In this document: positions 1 to 6,224 of the stretch, one piece after another
How positions within the stretch are numbered: the first letter of the stretch is position 1
How the letters are laid out: the number at the start of each line of letters is the position of its first letter
From: Bacillota bacterium
GTDB taxonomy: Bacteria > Bacillota > Clostridia > Acetivibrionales > JANLFN01
Length of the DNA stretch: 11,934 bases
NCBI GenBank assembly: GCA_023397675.1
Contig: JAEWTV010000034.1
Coordinates: forward strand, 1-11,934
Reading direction: 5' to 3'
Translations under genes and position numbers: made by a program
Notes under the pieces: generated by a model
Database searches by the model: none
The model's input: the letters and a program-made list of their open reading frames with translations, nothing else
Told to the model about the DNA's origin: nothing

Positions 1-119
1 AGTAACGACAGATAATAGTCTTTATCTTCATTATTCCTAAAAAGTGGAACCTCCGAAACACTTCTGCAAATTATATGGTAAATAGATTCCGGAGATTTAA
101 GTCTTGCTTTACGTGGCAT
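1..119 (-). CDS. REP-associated tyrosine transposase (RAYT, Y1/HUH), N-terminal fragment
   Basis: Only the first 39 codons are inside the window; the gene runs off the left edge. The peptide begins MPRKARLKSPESIYHIICRS and continues with a SEVPLFRNNEDKDYY stretch. This is the typical opening of the IS200-like Y1 transposase branch called RAYT: a basic N-terminus, then Y-H-I-x-x-R, then a short segment ending in a D-rich helix. The HUH motif and catalytic tyrosine would lie beyond the edge. A purine-rich GGGGTGA lies just upstream of the ATG at 119. Family members are single-strand DNA nucleases linked to dispersed palindromic REP/REPIN repeats rather than to classical insertion sequence ends. 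A matching repeat lies 72 bases upstream of the start, and more copies occur through the window. Family assignment is firm; whether the gene is intact cannot be seen. Confidence 0.85.
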   Translation of the reverse strand, partial: MPRKARLKSPESIYHIICRSVSEVPLFRNNEDKDYYLSL

Positions 120-190
120 CTAATCACCCCAGTAACATTTTACCATATTATGCATATTATTGGTAGTACTATTTGTAATTTTTTGTCATT

Positions 191-207
191 TATTGAGAAG
201 CGTCCCG
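191..207 (+). repeat. REP-like repeat, copy A (RAYT-proximal)
   Basis: TATTGAGAAGCGTCCCG matches the consensus AATTGAGAARCGTCCCC of the window at 15 of 17 positions, differing at the first and last base. It lies in the divergent gap between the RAYT gene and the Cys-rich protein gene. It is a single copy here, unlike the doublets at 2941-3035 and 6225-6281. Confidence 0.7.
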
Positions 208-246
208 GTTACCTTTTTAATTGTTCAACATTATGTAACCTTTTTT
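207..246 (+). terminator. small stem-loop followed by a T run
   Basis: GGTTAC (207-212) is complementary to GTAACC (235-240), enclosing 22 bases, and six T residues follow at once (241-246). This has the form of a weak rho-independent terminator read on the plus strand. No plus-strand gene ends upstream inside the window, so it may instead be part of the repeat unit that starts with copy A. The stem is only 6 bp. Confidence 0.3.
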
Positions 247-313
247 AACAACCCACCATAAAATTTAGTAAAATGAAATTTCCATACCTATTTAAATGTT
301 AGGAGGATTATAT

Positions 314-769
314 ATGCAAAATTATAATTGCGGTTGTATGCAACAGCCGATGAATATAATGCCATGCTGCGGTTATCCAACGGCCGTAATGCCGCAACAG
401 CAGCTGGAAGCAATGTATCCAAAAACTTACCATGTGATAAAACCGGAAGTAGATAGAACATGTGATGAATTTATGATGTGCGGTCAAATGTGCCCAACCC
501 AGGAGCAAATGGACGCCATGGTAGATAATATTTACAACAAGGTAGAAGTAAATGTTGAAGTCATAATAAAACAAAGTCCGAGGAAAGAAGAAAGACAGTT
601 CATAGGCGGCGGAAGAAGATTGTTGAGAGATTTTATCGGGGCATTGCTCATTACAAATCTTATTGTCCGCAGACCTCCCTTTTATTACAACTATCCAATT
701 TATGGCCCGGGATTTACCTCTCCTTATGGATTTGGTCCAGGTCCATTTATAGGCGGAGCTATATATTAG
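314..769 (+). CDS. Cys-rich small protein, spore-coat-like, unknown function
   Basis: 151 residues from the ATG at 314, chosen because AGGAGG at 301-306 sits 7 bases upstream; the ATG at 296 would place this site inside the gene. I do not recognise a named family. The N-terminus has clustered cysteines (6, 8, 18, 19, then 50, 56, 60) among Met, Gln and Pro. The middle (about 36-78) reads as a compact conserved-looking segment with KTYHVIKPEVDR and a PTQEQMDAMVDNIYNKV helix. A Gly/Arg patch (98-106) precedes a short hydrophobic helix (about 107-118). The tail (120-151) is rich in Pro, Tyr, Gly and Phe and lacks charge. Cys-rich heads and Gly/Tyr/Pro tails are common in clostridial spore-surface proteins, so a coat or exosporium role is a reasonable inference, not a demonstrated one. 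A CATAC element at 283-287 vaguely resembles a SigE-type -10, without a convincing -35. Confidence 0.75.
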   Translation: MQNYNCGCMQQPMNIMPCCGYPTAVMPQQQLEAMYPKTYHVIKPEVDRTCDEFMMCGQMCPTQEQMDAMVDNIYNKVEVNVEVIIKQSPRKEERQFIGGGRRLLRDFIGALLITNLIVRRPPFYYNYPIYGPGFTSPYGFGPGPFIGGAIY

Positions 770-780
770 GTTAAGTAAAA

Positions 781-823
781 TGCACCTCCAAATGTTAGTT
801 TTATGTCTAACGTTTGGGGTGCA
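781..823. terminator. bidirectional terminator hairpin between convergent genes
   Basis: The left arm 781-798 pairs with 807-823 around an 8-base loop. On the plus strand this gives 16 Watson-Crick pairs, one G-T pair and one bulged T. It lies between the stops of the Cys-rich gene (769) and the convergent flavodoxin gene (847). In the minus direction the stem is followed by TTTTACTTAA, so it best serves the minus-strand operon; the plus side has no T run. Confidence 0.75.
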
Positions 824-846
824 CTTCAAACGGCGCATACATATAA

Positions 847-1626
847 TCATTCTATATCCGAACTAATTTCACTGACAGTTACATTAGGATTTGTATACCT
901 ACCTTTATTTATTGTCCGCTTACCATATTGAACAGCTTTTGCAGGACAATAATGTATACAGGCAAGGCACTGTGAACAATTCTTACCCCAAACAGGCTTA
1001 TTGTCAACATTGATATTGCTGCAATTACATACCCTGGCACAAATACCGCATCCTGTACACTTTTCAGTTGCGTAAAACTTTTTTGTCTGCAGAGCGAATG
1101 CATTAAAAAATGGGTTAACCACAGAGGTTAAAACAGAAGGGAGAGAGCCTTTCACAACCTCAAAGATATCTGTTTCCTTCTTATCTATAACATTATATAT
1201 TCTCTCAAGTGTTTTTTGAGCAGCCGAAAGCTTCTTTTCTTCGAGCTCCTTCGAATCAACATCATACATAAAAATATAATTATTGGGCATCTGTATGGAA
1301 AAACCGCTGTTTAAGGGGAGCTTTACCTTTTTAAGGCTTTTTTTAATCCGTTTCATCGTATTTCCGACATTATCTCCACAGGTTACTACTGAAAATACAT
1401 AGTTATTATTGTAATTATCAAGTTTGAGATTCTCAATAAACTTCAAGACCATTTTAGGAGGTGCCCATGCATATACCGGGTAAACAAAGCCTATAGTCTC
1501 ATCTTTACCCAGCGTATACTCACAGTTCCCTGAATGAGAAATGGAAATCAGTTTCTCCCCTGTATGCTGTGCAATACTTTTTGCAATCTGCAGAGAGTTT
1601 CCTGTACCTGAAAAATAGAAAATCAT
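847..1626 (-). CDS. EFR1-type flavodoxin / 2[4Fe-4S] ferredoxin fusion protein
   Basis: 259 residues. The ATG at 1626 was chosen because AAAGGGG lies about 7 bases upstream and the protein then begins MIFYFSGTGNS, the usual family start; a TTG at 1650 would add eight residues that do not look like the family. Residues 1-145 form a flavodoxin-like domain with the FMN phosphate-binding loop FSGTGNS (5-11) and a YPVYAWAPP segment (49-57). The C-terminal part carries two bacterial-ferredoxin clusters: C190-x2-C193-x2-C196-x3-C200, and C217-x2-C220-x2-C223-x3-C227 followed by Pro. This predicts a cytoplasmic electron-transfer protein passing electrons between FMN and iron-sulfur centres; the partner is unknown. 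It lies 25 bases downstream of the Lrp/AsnC regulator gene and almost certainly shares its transcript. Confidence 0.9.
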   Translation of the reverse strand: MIFYFSGTGNSLQIAKSIAQHTGEKLISISHSGNCEYTLGKDETIGFVYPVYAWAPPKMVLKFIENLKLDNYNNNYVFSVVTCGDNVGNTMKRIKKSLKKVKLPLNSGFSIQMPNNYIFMYDVDSKELEEKKLSAAQKTLERIYNVIDKKETDIFEVVKGSLPSVLTSVVNPFFNAFALQTKKFYATEKCTGCGICARVCNCSNINVDNKPVWGKNCSQCLACIHYCPAKAVQYGKRTINKGRYTNPNVTVSEISSDIE

Positions 1627-1651
1627 AAACACACCCCTTTGCACAAACAAT

Positions 1652-2065
1652 TTACTTAACCTTTTCTATGGATAAATTAACTTTATAATTACCATACTTA
1701 AGAACACCGTCAAGAAAAGTGACAAGCTCCTGCTGACCGGATACCTGAACCTTTAACATATAGCAACCCTCCCCGCTTACCCGGTGGGCTTCAGTTACTA
1801 TATTGCTTTCAGTGAGATATTTTTTAAAAGAGACATGATCAGTGGTTTTCATAAAAATTGTAACAAAAGCCGTGTCCTTAATCCCCAGCTTGCTGTTGTC
1901 TGTCGTTATTGTATAACCTTTGATTAATCCGAGTTTCTCAAGCCTGTTAATTCTATTCTTAACTGCCTGCCCCGTTAGATGGACAATTTCGCCGATTTCC
2001 TGCCACTGCATTCTGGAGTTTTCCTTCAGAAGATTTATAATTTCTATGTCAGTTTGATCAAACAT
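1652..2065 (-). CDS. Lrp/AsnC family transcriptional regulator
   Basis: 137 residues from the ATG at 2065. This start gives MFDQTDIEIINLLKENSR, the standard opening of the family, with AAAGGA about 9 bases upstream; the ATG at 2083 has no clear ribosome site. An N-terminal winged helix-turn-helix (about 5-50) includes WQEIGEIVHLTGQAVKNRI, followed by the basic wing RLEKLGLIKGY. The C-terminal half (about 62-137) is the RAM-type ligand-binding and oligomerisation domain, with the IVTEAHRVSGEGCYMLKV strand-loop-strand pattern. Family members bind DNA as dimers or octamers and usually respond to amino acids. The gene heads an operon with the flavodoxin-ferredoxin gene and diverges from the metallo-hydrolase gene, so it may regulate itself and either neighbour; that is inference. 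The effector cannot be read from the sequence. Confidence 0.92.
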   Translation of the reverse strand: MFDQTDIEIINLLKENSRMQWQEIGEIVHLTGQAVKNRINRLEKLGLIKGYTITTDNSKLGIKDTAFVTIFMKTTDHVSFKKYLTESNIVTEAHRVSGEGCYMLKVQVSGQQELVTFLDGVLKYGNYKVNLSIEKVK

Positions 2066-2134
2066 ATAGGAGAATCCTTTCATAAATCAACCAAAACATG
2101 GATTATTTTTTCTCGCTTCAAGTGAATGTCATTT

Positions 2135-2140
2135 TATAAT
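2135..2140 (+). promoter_or_regulatory. candidate -10 box for the metallo-hydrolase gene
   Basis: A perfect TATAAT lies 31 bases before the ATG at 2172, in the 106-base divergent gap shared with the Lrp/AsnC regulator. No good -35 sits 16-18 bases upstream, which would fit an activated promoter. AAAGGAG at 2157-2163 is the ribosome site. On the other strand TTGAAG (complement of 2116-2121) is a possible -35 for the regulator, without a clear -10. Confidence 0.35.
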
Positions 2141-2171
2141 TAATATATCATACAATAAAGGAGTAAAAAAT

Positions 2172-2927
2172 ATGAAAATTCAATCAATACGACATGCTAC
2201 GCTTATATTGGAGATTAATAATAAAAAAATACTTGTTGATCCAATATTAGGTCCAAAAGGTTCAATGACAGCTATACCAGGGGTACCTAATACAAATCTT
2301 AACCCTTTAGTAGATTTGCCTTTACCAGTTGACTCTATTATAGATTGCGATTCAGTAATTATTACTCATACTCACAGGGATCACTTTGATGAAGCAGCAG
2401 AAAAGCTTTTACCAAAGTCACTACCAATTTTATGCCAGCCAGAGGATTGCGATCAACTTGTTAAACTAGGGTTTTCAGATGTTAAGCCGGTGGAAAATTC
2501 ATTGGAGTGGAGTAATATAACCTTTACACGAACAAAAGGCAGACATGGTTATGGAATAATCGCCGGCAGAATGGGGCACGTATCGGGCTTTGTCATATCT
2601 TCACCGGGTGAGCCATGTACATATATAACTGGTGATACGGTTTGGTATAATTGTGTAGAAAAAGCTTTAAAGAAATTCAATCCTGATATAGCAATATGCT
2701 TTTGCGGAGAAGCCAGATTCAAGCTTGGGAAGGCCATTACCATGGGTGCTCAGGACATTTTGGAAGTACATAACACCTGTCCGTCAACAAAAATAGTTGC
2801 AGTCCATATGGAAGCATGGAATCACTGCAGACTTTCAAGAAAAGCTCTCACTGATTTTACAATAGAAAATAATATTGAAAAACATGTTTATATCCCGCAG
2901 GACGGAGAAGTTCTACATTTTTCTTAA
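2172..2927 (+). CDS. UlaG-like metallo-beta-lactamase-fold hydrolase
   Basis: 251 residues, with AAAGGAG 8 bases before the ATG. The protein opens like the COG2220 branch (UlaG / UPF0173 type): I-R-H-A-T-L-I-L, then KILVDP (19-24). The metal-binding signature T-H-T-H-R-D-H is at 65-71. Further likely ligands are H136 in a GH pair, D155 in TGDT, and H212 in a VHMEAWNH segment. Together these match the His/Asp set of a two-metal hydrolase. The protein is cytoplasmic, with no signal peptide. The substrate is unknown; the best-known relative hydrolyses L-ascorbate-6-phosphate lactone, but nothing nearby suggests ascorbate use. It diverges from the Lrp/AsnC regulator gene and may be its target. 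A repeat begins 14 bases after the stop codon. Confidence 0.87.
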   Translation: MKIQSIRHATLILEINNKKILVDPILGPKGSMTAIPGVPNTNLNPLVDLPLPVDSIIDCDSVIITHTHRDHFDEAAEKLLPKSLPILCQPEDCDQLVKLGFSDVKPVENSLEWSNITFTRTKGRHGYGIIAGRMGHVSGFVISSPGEPCTYITGDTVWYNCVEKALKKFNPDIAICFCGEARFKLGKAITMGAQDILEVHNTCPSTKIVAVHMEAWNHCRLSRKALTDFTIENNIEKHVYIPQDGEVLHFS

Positions 2928-2940
2928 CTTTTAAAATTAA

Positions 2941-2957
2941 AATTGAGAAACGTCCCC
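2941..2957 (+). repeat. REP-like repeat, copy B1 (direct doublet)
   Basis: AATTGAGAAACGTCCCC, identical over 17 bases to copy B2 at 3019-3035 and in the same orientation. It differs from the 6225-6281 pair only at position 10 (A instead of G). It lies just downstream of the metallo-hydrolase gene, between convergent genes. Confidence 0.85.
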
Positions 2958-2976
2958 ACTTTTGCCGTAAAAATAA

Positions 2977-3009
2977 TGAAGTACTTACCTTTTGAAAGTA
3001 AGTACTTCA
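2977..3009 (-). terminator. perfect hairpin between the two B repeats; terminator for the lipoprotein gene
   Basis: GAAGTACTTAC (2978-2988) is the exact complement of GTAAGTACTTC (2998-3008); the flanking T2977-A3009 adds a twelfth pair, and the loop is about 9 bases. In the minus direction the stem is followed by ATTATTTTTA, so it can act as a rho-independent terminator 50 bases after the lipoprotein stop. It is also centred between two direct copies of the repeat and may be the core of that unit. Confidence 0.65.
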
Positions 3010-3018
3010 AATGATGAT

Positions 3019-3035
3019 AATTGAGAAACGTCCCC
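3019..3035 (+). repeat. REP-like repeat, copy B2 (direct doublet)
   Basis: AATTGAGAAACGTCCCC, an exact copy of B1 in direct orientation 78 bases further on. The preceding bases (ATGAT) are the same as those before copy D at 6265, so the shared unit is somewhat longer than the 17-base core. Confidence 0.85.
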
Positions 3036-3058
3036 TTACGACAGCTATAATTAGATAC

Positions 3059-4285
3059 TTAATTATTTAAATTTATATAAGATATTTCATTTTTGGCGCA
3101 GGATTGATTCACAAAAAGAAAGCTTTTGCCGTCTAGTGACCAATCAATAAAACTAGCATCTTCTCCAACATATATGATTTTTTTACTTTTAAAGTCGACT
3201 ATATACAACTTACTTTTATCTGTTCCCAAGCAACTAAATATGAATTTTTCACCATCAGGGCAAGGAAAGCTCATGCTATCTAGAACACCATTACCAATAC
3301 CTTTATGATAACAAGGTATAAGTTGGAATTCTTTTGTTGAAAAATTCAGTATCCCATAATTATTGATTACTCTTTTGCCATCCGGGAAGAAAAAGCAATT
3401 CATGACATCTCCTGAATTAACAAATATATTATTTTTACCATCAGGACTTATGACACCGATGCCTATTTGTTCTTCTGCCCATCCCAACCCATAAGAAATC
3501 TTATTATCTTTTGTCCAGAAAAGAACCTGCGCACTAAAGCCATTTCCGTAGGATTTTTCTACTATTGAGCTATTCAAAATCAATTTATTATTGGAAAAAT
3601 CAGTATCACAGACATGTATACCTTTTTCATCAGAGTATGCAATTTTATCACCATCGTATGATATATCATAATTAATTTGTTGTTTAGGACATATAATTTC
3701 CTTCAAAGGACTACCGGTATTTTTATCAAAAATTAAAATATTGCATCTATTTTCTTTAGAAACATTTACTACAAAATTTCCATTATTTAATATTTTAAAC
3801 ATACTGTTATAAATGTCATTCATCACTATAATTTCGCCTTCATATAAGCAAATACTCTTACCCGTATTGATACTATATTTAAAAATTTTTCTATCTGTTA
3901 AATTTGGGGAAGATACACCATATATAAAGCTGGTATTATCTATAAAATGAATATACCGATTAAGTTCATATCCCTGTGGAATAGGAAGATCAATTTGTTC
4001 TATTGATAATTTATCAATTTTTTCATCTTTAAACTTTGACAAGTCAATTTTAGTTACATCATAGATACTTTTATAGAAAGCTTCATTATTATAATAATAA
4101 TCGCCATATTTATTTCCCACATCTTCCTTCTTATTATCTCCCTGGGTAATTACAGTTACATTTTTAGAAGATGTGTTGTTATTTTCTTCTTTTGATCCAT
4201 TCTTCCCGCTACTACCCGTACTTGCACATGATATTGTCATGCTGATAATTATCGTTATAAAACATAAAAATAACTTCTTTTTCAT
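3059..4285 (-). CDS. beta-propeller (PD40/TolB-like) lipoprotein, unknown function
   Basis: 408 residues. The N-terminus is a lipoprotein signal peptide: MKKK, a hydrophobic core (5-15), then S-M-T-I-S-C with the lipidated Cys at 20. A Ser/Asn/Lys-rich linker (21-60) follows, as in surface-anchored proteins. The rest shows degenerate PD40-type blades with S/P-x-D-G-x-x-I/F turns at about 209-217 (YDGDKIAYSD), 280-284, 300-306 (FPDGKRV), 342-350 (CPDGEKFIF) and 383-391 (SLDGKSFLF). That predicts a single beta-propeller outside the membrane, probably binding a ligand or protein; no catalytic motif is visible. GGAAT before the ATG is a weak ribosome site. Coding DNA here is clearly more A+T-rich than the neighbours (sampled 60-base lines hold 13 and 16 G+C, against 32 in a line of the uvrA-like gene), hinting at a separate origin. 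It converges on the metallo-hydrolase gene. Confidence 0.8.
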   Translation of the reverse strand: MKKKLFLCFITIIISMTISCASTGSSGKNGSKEENNNTSSKNVTVITQGDNKKEDVGNKYGDYYYNNEAFYKSIYDVTKIDLSKFKDEKIDKLSIEQIDLPIPQGYELNRYIHFIDNTSFIYGVSSPNLTDRKIFKYSINTGKSICLYEGEIIVMNDIYNSMFKILNNGNFVVNVSKENRCNILIFDKNTGSPLKEIICPKQQINYDISYDGDKIAYSDEKGIHVCDTDFSNNKLILNSSIVEKSYGNGFSAQVLFWTKDNKISYGLGWAEEQIGIGVISPDGKNNIFVNSGDVMNCFFFPDGKRVINNYGILNFSTKEFQLIPCYHKGIGNGVLDSMSFPCPDGEKFIFSCLGTDKSKLYIVDFKSKKIIYVGEDASFIDWSLDGKSFLFVNQSCAKNEISYINLNN

Positions 4286-4311
4286 ATCTATTCCATTCTA
4301 ATATGTACTTG

Positions 4312-4337
4312 AGTCTACCAATTATTAGACTATAATA
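4312..4337 (-). promoter_or_regulatory. candidate promoter -10 and overlapping inverted repeat before the lipoprotein gene
   Basis: TATTAT (complement of 4332-4337) could be the -10; no good -35 is visible. Directly downstream, AGTCTA (4312-4317) and TAGACT (4326-4331) form a 6-bp inverted repeat with an 8-base spacer, placed where transcription would start and so suited to a repressor site. Short arms and A+T-rich context make this tentative. Confidence 0.22.
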
Positions 4338-4411
4338 TAGACACTTAGTTCCATTCTGTTTATATTTTTTGCAAACCAGCTTGAATTTTTATAGTTGCAT
4401 TTTATAAACAA

Positions 4412-5167
4412 TCATATGGCTGAAATAAACTGCTTTATAACTCCATAAGTAAATATTCTTGCAGCATTTTCTACGAATTTTGGGAAGTCAATATCTGCAT
4501 GCTCATTTGCCTTATCTGAAATAACTCTTAAAACAATGAACTTAATATTGTGTTCAAAGCAAACCTGTGCAACTGCTGCACCTTCCATTTCAACACACTG
4601 TAAGTTTTCAATCTGGGATGTAAGTTCTATTACCTTTCCAGCATTGCCAATAAACTGGTCTCCGCTTGCAATTGTACCCGTCAACACTTTAGGCAGCTTT
4701 ATTCCGAATTCATTAAGCAGATCAGCAGGTATACTTATCAATTCAGTATCAATATAATGCCGGGCAGATTCTACCGCACATTTCAGTAATGATTCATCCA
4801 CTTCAAAGTAGCTTTTGCCCAGCAGAGGTATTTCAAAGCTACCGAAACCCGGAAGAGCTGTTACATCCATGTCGTGCTGAACAAGCTTATCCGCAATTAC
4901 AATATCTCCTACATTTAAATCATTGCGTGCCGCACCTGCCACCCCTGTGAACAGCACAAGATCAACACCAAATTTCTGAATCAGTGTGGTCACCGTTGAA
5001 GCAGCTGCAACCTTTCCCCATCTTGAAAAAACAAGGACTATATCTTTATCAAACAACCTTCCTGTATAATATGTCCTCATCCCTATGGTTTCTTCGGACA
5101 GGATTTTCATATTATTCATTATAAGCTGGGTTTCTTCCAGCATTGCACCAATTATGCCTATTTTCAT
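4412..5167 (-). CDS. mtnN: 5'-methylthioadenosine/S-adenosylhomocysteine nucleosidase
   Basis: 251 residues, slightly longer than the usual ~230. The enzyme cleaves the N-glycosidic bond of MTA and SAH to release adenine, recycling the by-products of SAM use and making the autoinducer-2 precursor. The sequence begins MKIGIIGAMLEE, with E12 matching the catalytic-pocket Glu of the E. coli enzyme. FTGVAGA (73-79) is the ribose/phosphorylase-fold loop, and QHDMDVTALPGF (97-108) lines the substrate site. SGDQF (168-172) and VEMEGAA (192-198, with E195) bind the ribose, and the general acid is D218 in RVISDKA. The loop SRWGKVAAA (48-56) replaces the commoner SGIGKVNAA and is seen in a sub-branch of the family. 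AAGGATGAG precedes the ATG. It is the last gene of the macro / yccF / mtnN group, 32 bases after yccF. Confidence 0.92.
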   Translation of the reverse strand: MKIGIIGAMLEETQLIMNNMKILSEETIGMRTYYTGRLFDKDIVLVFSRWGKVAAASTVTTLIQKFGVDLVLFTGVAGAARNDLNVGDIVIADKLVQHDMDVTALPGFGSFEIPLLGKSYFEVDESLLKCAVESARHYIDTELISIPADLLNEFGIKLPKVLTGTIASGDQFIGNAGKVIELTSQIENLQCVEMEGAAVAQVCFEHNIKFIVLRVISDKANEHADIDFPKFVENAARIFTYGVIKQFISAI

Positions 5168-5199
5168 AACATTCTCATCCTTCTCAAGTAAATATAATT

Positions 5200-5574
5200 T
5201 TACCAGTGCTTACTGTATATTGTCGCACCAAATGGAATAAAACCAAGCTTAGCAAGCTTAAAATGTTGAAGTCCAAATGGTATTCCTATAACGGTTATAC
5301 AAAATATAAGTCCCCAGGCAAGGTGAACTATTGCAAATTCCCACCCGAATAAAACCAGCCATATTATATTAAAAAGCAAGCCTCCAGCTCCAAAATTTCC
5401 AAGTTCCACATCTCTTCCAAATGGCCAGAATACAAGTGAAGATATTTTAAAACACTGCATACCAAACGGAATACCAATAATGGTAACGCACAATATCAGC
5501 CCTGCCGCAAACCATAGAATAGAAGTTATGATACCTCCAAATATCAGCCAGATTATGTTTCCAAGAAAACTCAA
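5200..5574 (-). CDS. yccF: YccF family inner-membrane protein (DUF307)
   Basis: 124 residues starting at a TTG (5572-5574). The start is supported by GGAGGGG (complement of 5580-5586) five bases upstream; no ATG lies near it and the next Met is inside the conserved core. The protein has two copies of one module: GLILCVTIIGIPFGMQ at about 25-40 and GLIFCITVIGIPFGLQ at 88-103, each followed by a F-K segment and ending in PFG (51-53 and 114-116). Hydrophobic stretches before and through each module (5-36 and 66-98) predict membrane helices. This tandem layout is the hallmark of YccF, whose biochemical function is not established. It lies between the macro-domain gene (40-base gap) and mtnN (32-base gap) and is probably co-transcribed with them. 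Confidence 0.9.
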   Translation of the reverse strand: MSFLGNIIWLIFGGIITSILWFAAGLILCVTIIGIPFGMQCFKISSLVFWPFGRDVELGNFGAGGLLFNIIWLVLFGWEFAIVHLAWGLIFCITVIGIPFGLQHFKLAKLGFIPFGATIYSKHW

Positions 5575-5614
5575 ATTAACCCCTCCAATAAGAATAAATA
5601 AATTCTATATAATA

Positions 5615-6145
5615 TTACTGATAATTGAGGTTATTGTCTGCTTTTTTTAATTCATTGGCATAAGCATTATATGTTCTGTCATCAAAGCATACCATAAAAA
5701 CTTCTTCAATACATTTTGTTACTTCAAGAAAATGTTCAATCTCTCTGACTGCAATACTTGCAGCTCTTCCCACAGGAAACCTGTATGCCCCTGTACTGAT
5801 AGACGGGAAGGCAATTGTTTTAACTCCGTTTTTAACTGCCATTTCAAGAGAGTTCATGTAGCAGGATGCCAGAAGATTATCTTCATTATTGTTTCCGCCG
5901 CGCCAAACGGGGCCTACCGTATGAATTACCCATCTGGCAGGAAGCCCATAACCCTTTGTTATCTTAGCCTGGCCGGTTTCACAGCCGTGAAGCTTTCTGC
6001 ATTCTTCGAGGAGTTCAGGCCCTGCTACTCTGTGAATGGCTCCGTCTACTCCACCACCGCCAAGCAGAGAGTTGTTTGCCGCATTGACTATAACATCCAC
6101 AGACAGCTCTGTAATATCGCCCTTCACTATTTTAAGCTTACTCAT
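5615..6145 (-). CDS. macro domain protein, probable O-acetyl-ADP-ribose deacetylase
   Basis: 176 residues forming a single macro domain, the length of YmdB-type enzymes. Such proteins bind ADP-ribose and hydrolyse O-acetyl-ADP-ribose or remove ADP-ribose from acidic residues. Visible signatures: VKGDIT (7-12), with D10 contacting adenine; NAANNSLLGGGGVDGAI (21-37), with N24 and D34 at the positions of the catalytic N25 and D35 of E. coli YmdB; HTVGPVW (75-81); and the phosphate loop SISTGAYRFP (115-124). GAGGTGG lies about 6 bases before the ATG. It is the first gene of a minus-strand group with yccF and mtnN. No ADP-ribosyltransferase, sirtuin or NAD toxin gene is visible in the window, so its source of substrate is unknown. 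The C-terminal ~12 residues (Lys/Asn-rich) look like a disordered tail. Confidence 0.93.
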   Translation of the reverse strand: MSKLKIVKGDITELSVDVIVNAANNSLLGGGGVDGAIHRVAGPELLEECRKLHGCETGQAKITKGYGLPARWVIHTVGPVWRGGNNNEDNLLASCYMNSLEMAVKNGVKTIAFPSISTGAYRFPVGRAASIAVREIEHFLEVTKCIEEVFMVCFDDRTYNAYANELKKADNNLNYQ

Positions 6146-6181
6146 TTATCCACCTCAATTAAAACCAAAATCCTACCAATG

Positions 6182-6210
6182 ATAATATCACACTTATACC
6201 TTAAATAAAA
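6182..6210 (-). promoter_or_regulatory. candidate extended -10 promoter for the macro / yccF / mtnN genes
   Basis: On the minus strand TGATATTAT (complement of 6182-6190) has a TATTAT -10 preceded by the TG of an extended -10. A weak -35 (TTTTAT, complement of 6205-6210) is 17 bases away. The -10 is 36 bases from the ATG at 6145. Confidence 0.4.
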
Positions 6211-6224
6211 AACCGAACATATTT

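Noticed and set aside
283..290. Sporulation sigma factor promoter before the Cys-rich gene
   Set aside because: CATAC resembles part of a SigE -10, but the remaining bases and the -35 do not fit well enough to list.
308..850. 180-codon minus-strand open frame opposite the Cys-rich gene
   Set aside because: It lies antisense to a gene with a strong ribosome site, has none of its own and runs through the terminator hairpin; its peptide has no family-like features.
5732..6208. 158-codon plus-strand frame opposite the macro-domain gene
   Set aside because: It is a shadow of a well-supported gene; no ribosome site and a low-complexity, Cys/Ser-rich accidental peptide.
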